Part shown: positions 63,025-64,000 of the stretch, piece after piece
How the letters are laid out: every line of letters starts with the position of its first letter
Position numbering within the stretch: the stretch's first letter is position 1
NCBI RefSeq assembly: GCF_013371465.1
Contig: NZ_JABWDU010000003.1
Coordinates: 992,001 to 1,056,000, forward strand
Direction of reading: 5' to 3'
DNA from: Ensifer oleiphilus
GTDB lineage: Bacteria; Pseudomonadota; Alphaproteobacteria; Rhizobiales; Rhizobiaceae
Length of the DNA: 64,000 nucleotides
Made by a program: the position numbers and the translations under genes
The notes under the pieces: generated by a model
Database searches by the model: none
What the model was told of the DNA's origin: nothing
What the model saw: only the letters and a program-made list of their open reading frames with translations

Positions 63025-64000
63025 ATGACCGCACAGCCCAATTCCACCGAAGCGCGGGACATGGCCTACCATCTCCATTCCTACACCAACCCGCGCAAAC
63101 TGGAACGGGAAGGGCCGCTGATCATCGACCGCGGTGAAGGCATTCACGTCTTCGACAACAGCGGCAAGCGCTACATTGAAGGTATGGCCGGGCTCTGGAG
63201 CGTGGCGGTTGGCTTCGGCGAAAAGCGGCTGGTCGAGGTGGCGCGCAGGCAGATGGCAAGGCTGCCCTATTACCACACCTTCTCGCAGAAATCGCATGGA
63301 CCGGTGGCGGATCTGGCCGAGAAGCTGGTCGGCATGGCGCCGGTTCCGATGTCGAAGGTCTATTTCGCCAACTCCGGGTCCGAGGCCAACGACACCGCGA
63401 TCAAATTGGTCTGGTATCGCTCCAACGCCCTTGGAAAGCCGGAAAAGAAGAAGATCATTTCGCGCATCAAGGGCTATCACGGTGTGACGGCGCTGAGCGC
63501 CAGCCTGACGGGTCTGCCCAACAATCATCGCTCCTTCGACCTGCCGTTTGCCAACATCCTGCACACGACCTGCCCGCATTATCGCACTGGAGCCGAACCC
63601 GGTCAGGACGAGCTTGCCTTTTCGCGCTGCTGCGCAGAGGAACTCGAAGCGCTCATCCTCGAGGAAGGGCCCGAGACGATCGCCGCCTTCATCGGCGAGC
63701 CGGTCATGGGGGCCGGCGGCGTCATCGTTCCGCCGGAGGGCTATTGGGAGGCGATCCAGGACGTGCTGCGCAAATACGACATCCTGCTGATCGCGGACGA
63801 GGTGATTTGCGGCTTCGGGCGCACCGGCCACATGTTCGGGTCGCAGACCTTCAGCATTCGCCCTGATATCATGACACTTTCCAAACAGCTGTCGTCGTCC
63901 TACCAGCCGATTGCGGCGCTCATGATCAACGACAGTGTCTACGATCCGATCGCCAATGAGGCCGACCGGATCGGCGCGATCGGGCACGGATTTACCGCGA
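63025..64000 (+). CDS. Class III aminotransferase (partial at right edge)
   Basis: The first 325 residues of a PLP aminotransferase from ATG 63025, running off the window. Fold-type I class III features: MAYHLHSYTNPRKLEREGPLIIDRGEGIHVFDNSGKRYIEGMAGLWSVAVGFG, NSGSEANDTAIKLVWY, FIGEPVMGAGGV, IADEVICGFGRTG and the Schiff-base Lys287 in LSKQLSSSY. It resembles omega-amino-acid:pyruvate aminotransferases, which act on beta-alanine, GABA or polyamine-derived amines. As the last gene seen in the operon it would take an amine or omega-amino acid released by the hydantoinase and amidase. Confidence 0.9.
   Translation, partial: MTAQPNSTEARDMAYHLHSYTNPRKLEREGPLIIDRGEGIHVFDNSGKRYIEGMAGLWSVAVGFGEKRLVEVARRQMARLPYYHTFSQKSHGPVADLAEKLVGMAPVPMSKVYFANSGSEANDTAIKLVWYRSNALGKPEKKKIISRIKGYHGVTALSASLTGLPNNHRSFDLPFANILHTTCPHYRTGAEPGQDELAFSRCCAEELEALILEEGPETIAAFIGEPVMGAGGVIVPPEGYWEAIQDVLRKYDILLIADEVICGFGRTGHMFGSQTFSIRPDIMTLSKQLSSSYQPIAALMINDSVYDPIANEADRIGAIGHGFTA

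Noticed and set aside
60525-63062. An 845-residue open frame on the minus strand
   Set aside because: Antisense to hyuB and the GNAT gene, whose motifs are intact. Composition is that of a mirror frame.

Overview
The window is high-GC alphaproteobacterial DNA and carries a complete repABC replication and partition module, at about 20.5-24.2 kb on the + strand. It also has many ABC uptake systems, a RirA-type iron operator and a gene matching my memory of the rhizobial plasmid family RHE_PE00001. The likely source is a megaplasmid or chromid of a Rhizobiaceae member (Ensifer/Sinorhizobium/Rhizobium type). Species cannot be read from the sequence alone. I saw no IS element, integrase, phage gene, tRNA, rRNA or CRISPR array.

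Region 1 (0.5-8.5 kb, minus strand) is a tightly coupled amide operon: amiC sensor, amiR ANTAR antiterminator, two peptide-type permeases, a solute-binding protein, an acetamidase/formamidase and a double-NBD ATPase. Its roughly 120-nt leader contains a terminator-like hairpin and a competing hexaloop hairpin, as expected for AmiR antitermination. Region 2 (8.7-12.9 kb, minus) is a FecI/FecR/TonB-receptor surface-signalling set with a TGA-N9-TCA iron box upstream. Region 3 (13.3-19.3 kb) holds small proteins, a lipoprotein with a two-component system, a class III cyclase, a hydrolase and an orphan HutC-like regulator.

Region 4 (19.3-28.1 kb) is the replication and partition region. It has repA, repB and repC, an antisense ctRNA between repB and repC, and five exact copies of a 16-bp parS palindrome: one upstream of repA and four in the gene-poor 2.7 kb downstream of repC. 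The RHE_PE00001-like gene follows.

Region 5 (28.4-38.1 kb) has an M20 amidohydrolase and an IclR regulator. Divergent from the regulator is a + strand operon: enoyl-CoA hydratase family enzyme, PotD-, PotA- and fused PotB/PotC-like transporter, acyl-CoA ligase and a ProC homologue. Region 6 (38.1-43.6 kb) is a LysR regulator divergent from a PxpA-BCCP-biotin carboxylase-PxpB-PxpC operon, a biotin-dependent, 5-oxoprolinase-related set.

Region 7 (43.7 kb to the end) begins with a GntR regulator carrying two winged-helix domains. Divergent from it runs a long + strand catabolic locus. It contains a PotABC-like importer, two SDR dehydrogenases, a Tat-type binding protein and a second ATPase. A PuuE-like deacetylase, a four-cysteine small protein, a CobW GTPase, a second binding protein with no signal peptide and an amidase follow. 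It ends with an AraC regulator, hydantoinase/oxoprolinase subunits HyuA and HyuB, a GNAT acetyltransferase and a class III aminotransferase cut by the window edge. Regions 1, 6 and 7 all point to uptake and opening of amides, lactams or cyclic ureides as nitrogen and carbon sources. The actual substrates are not determined by the sequence.
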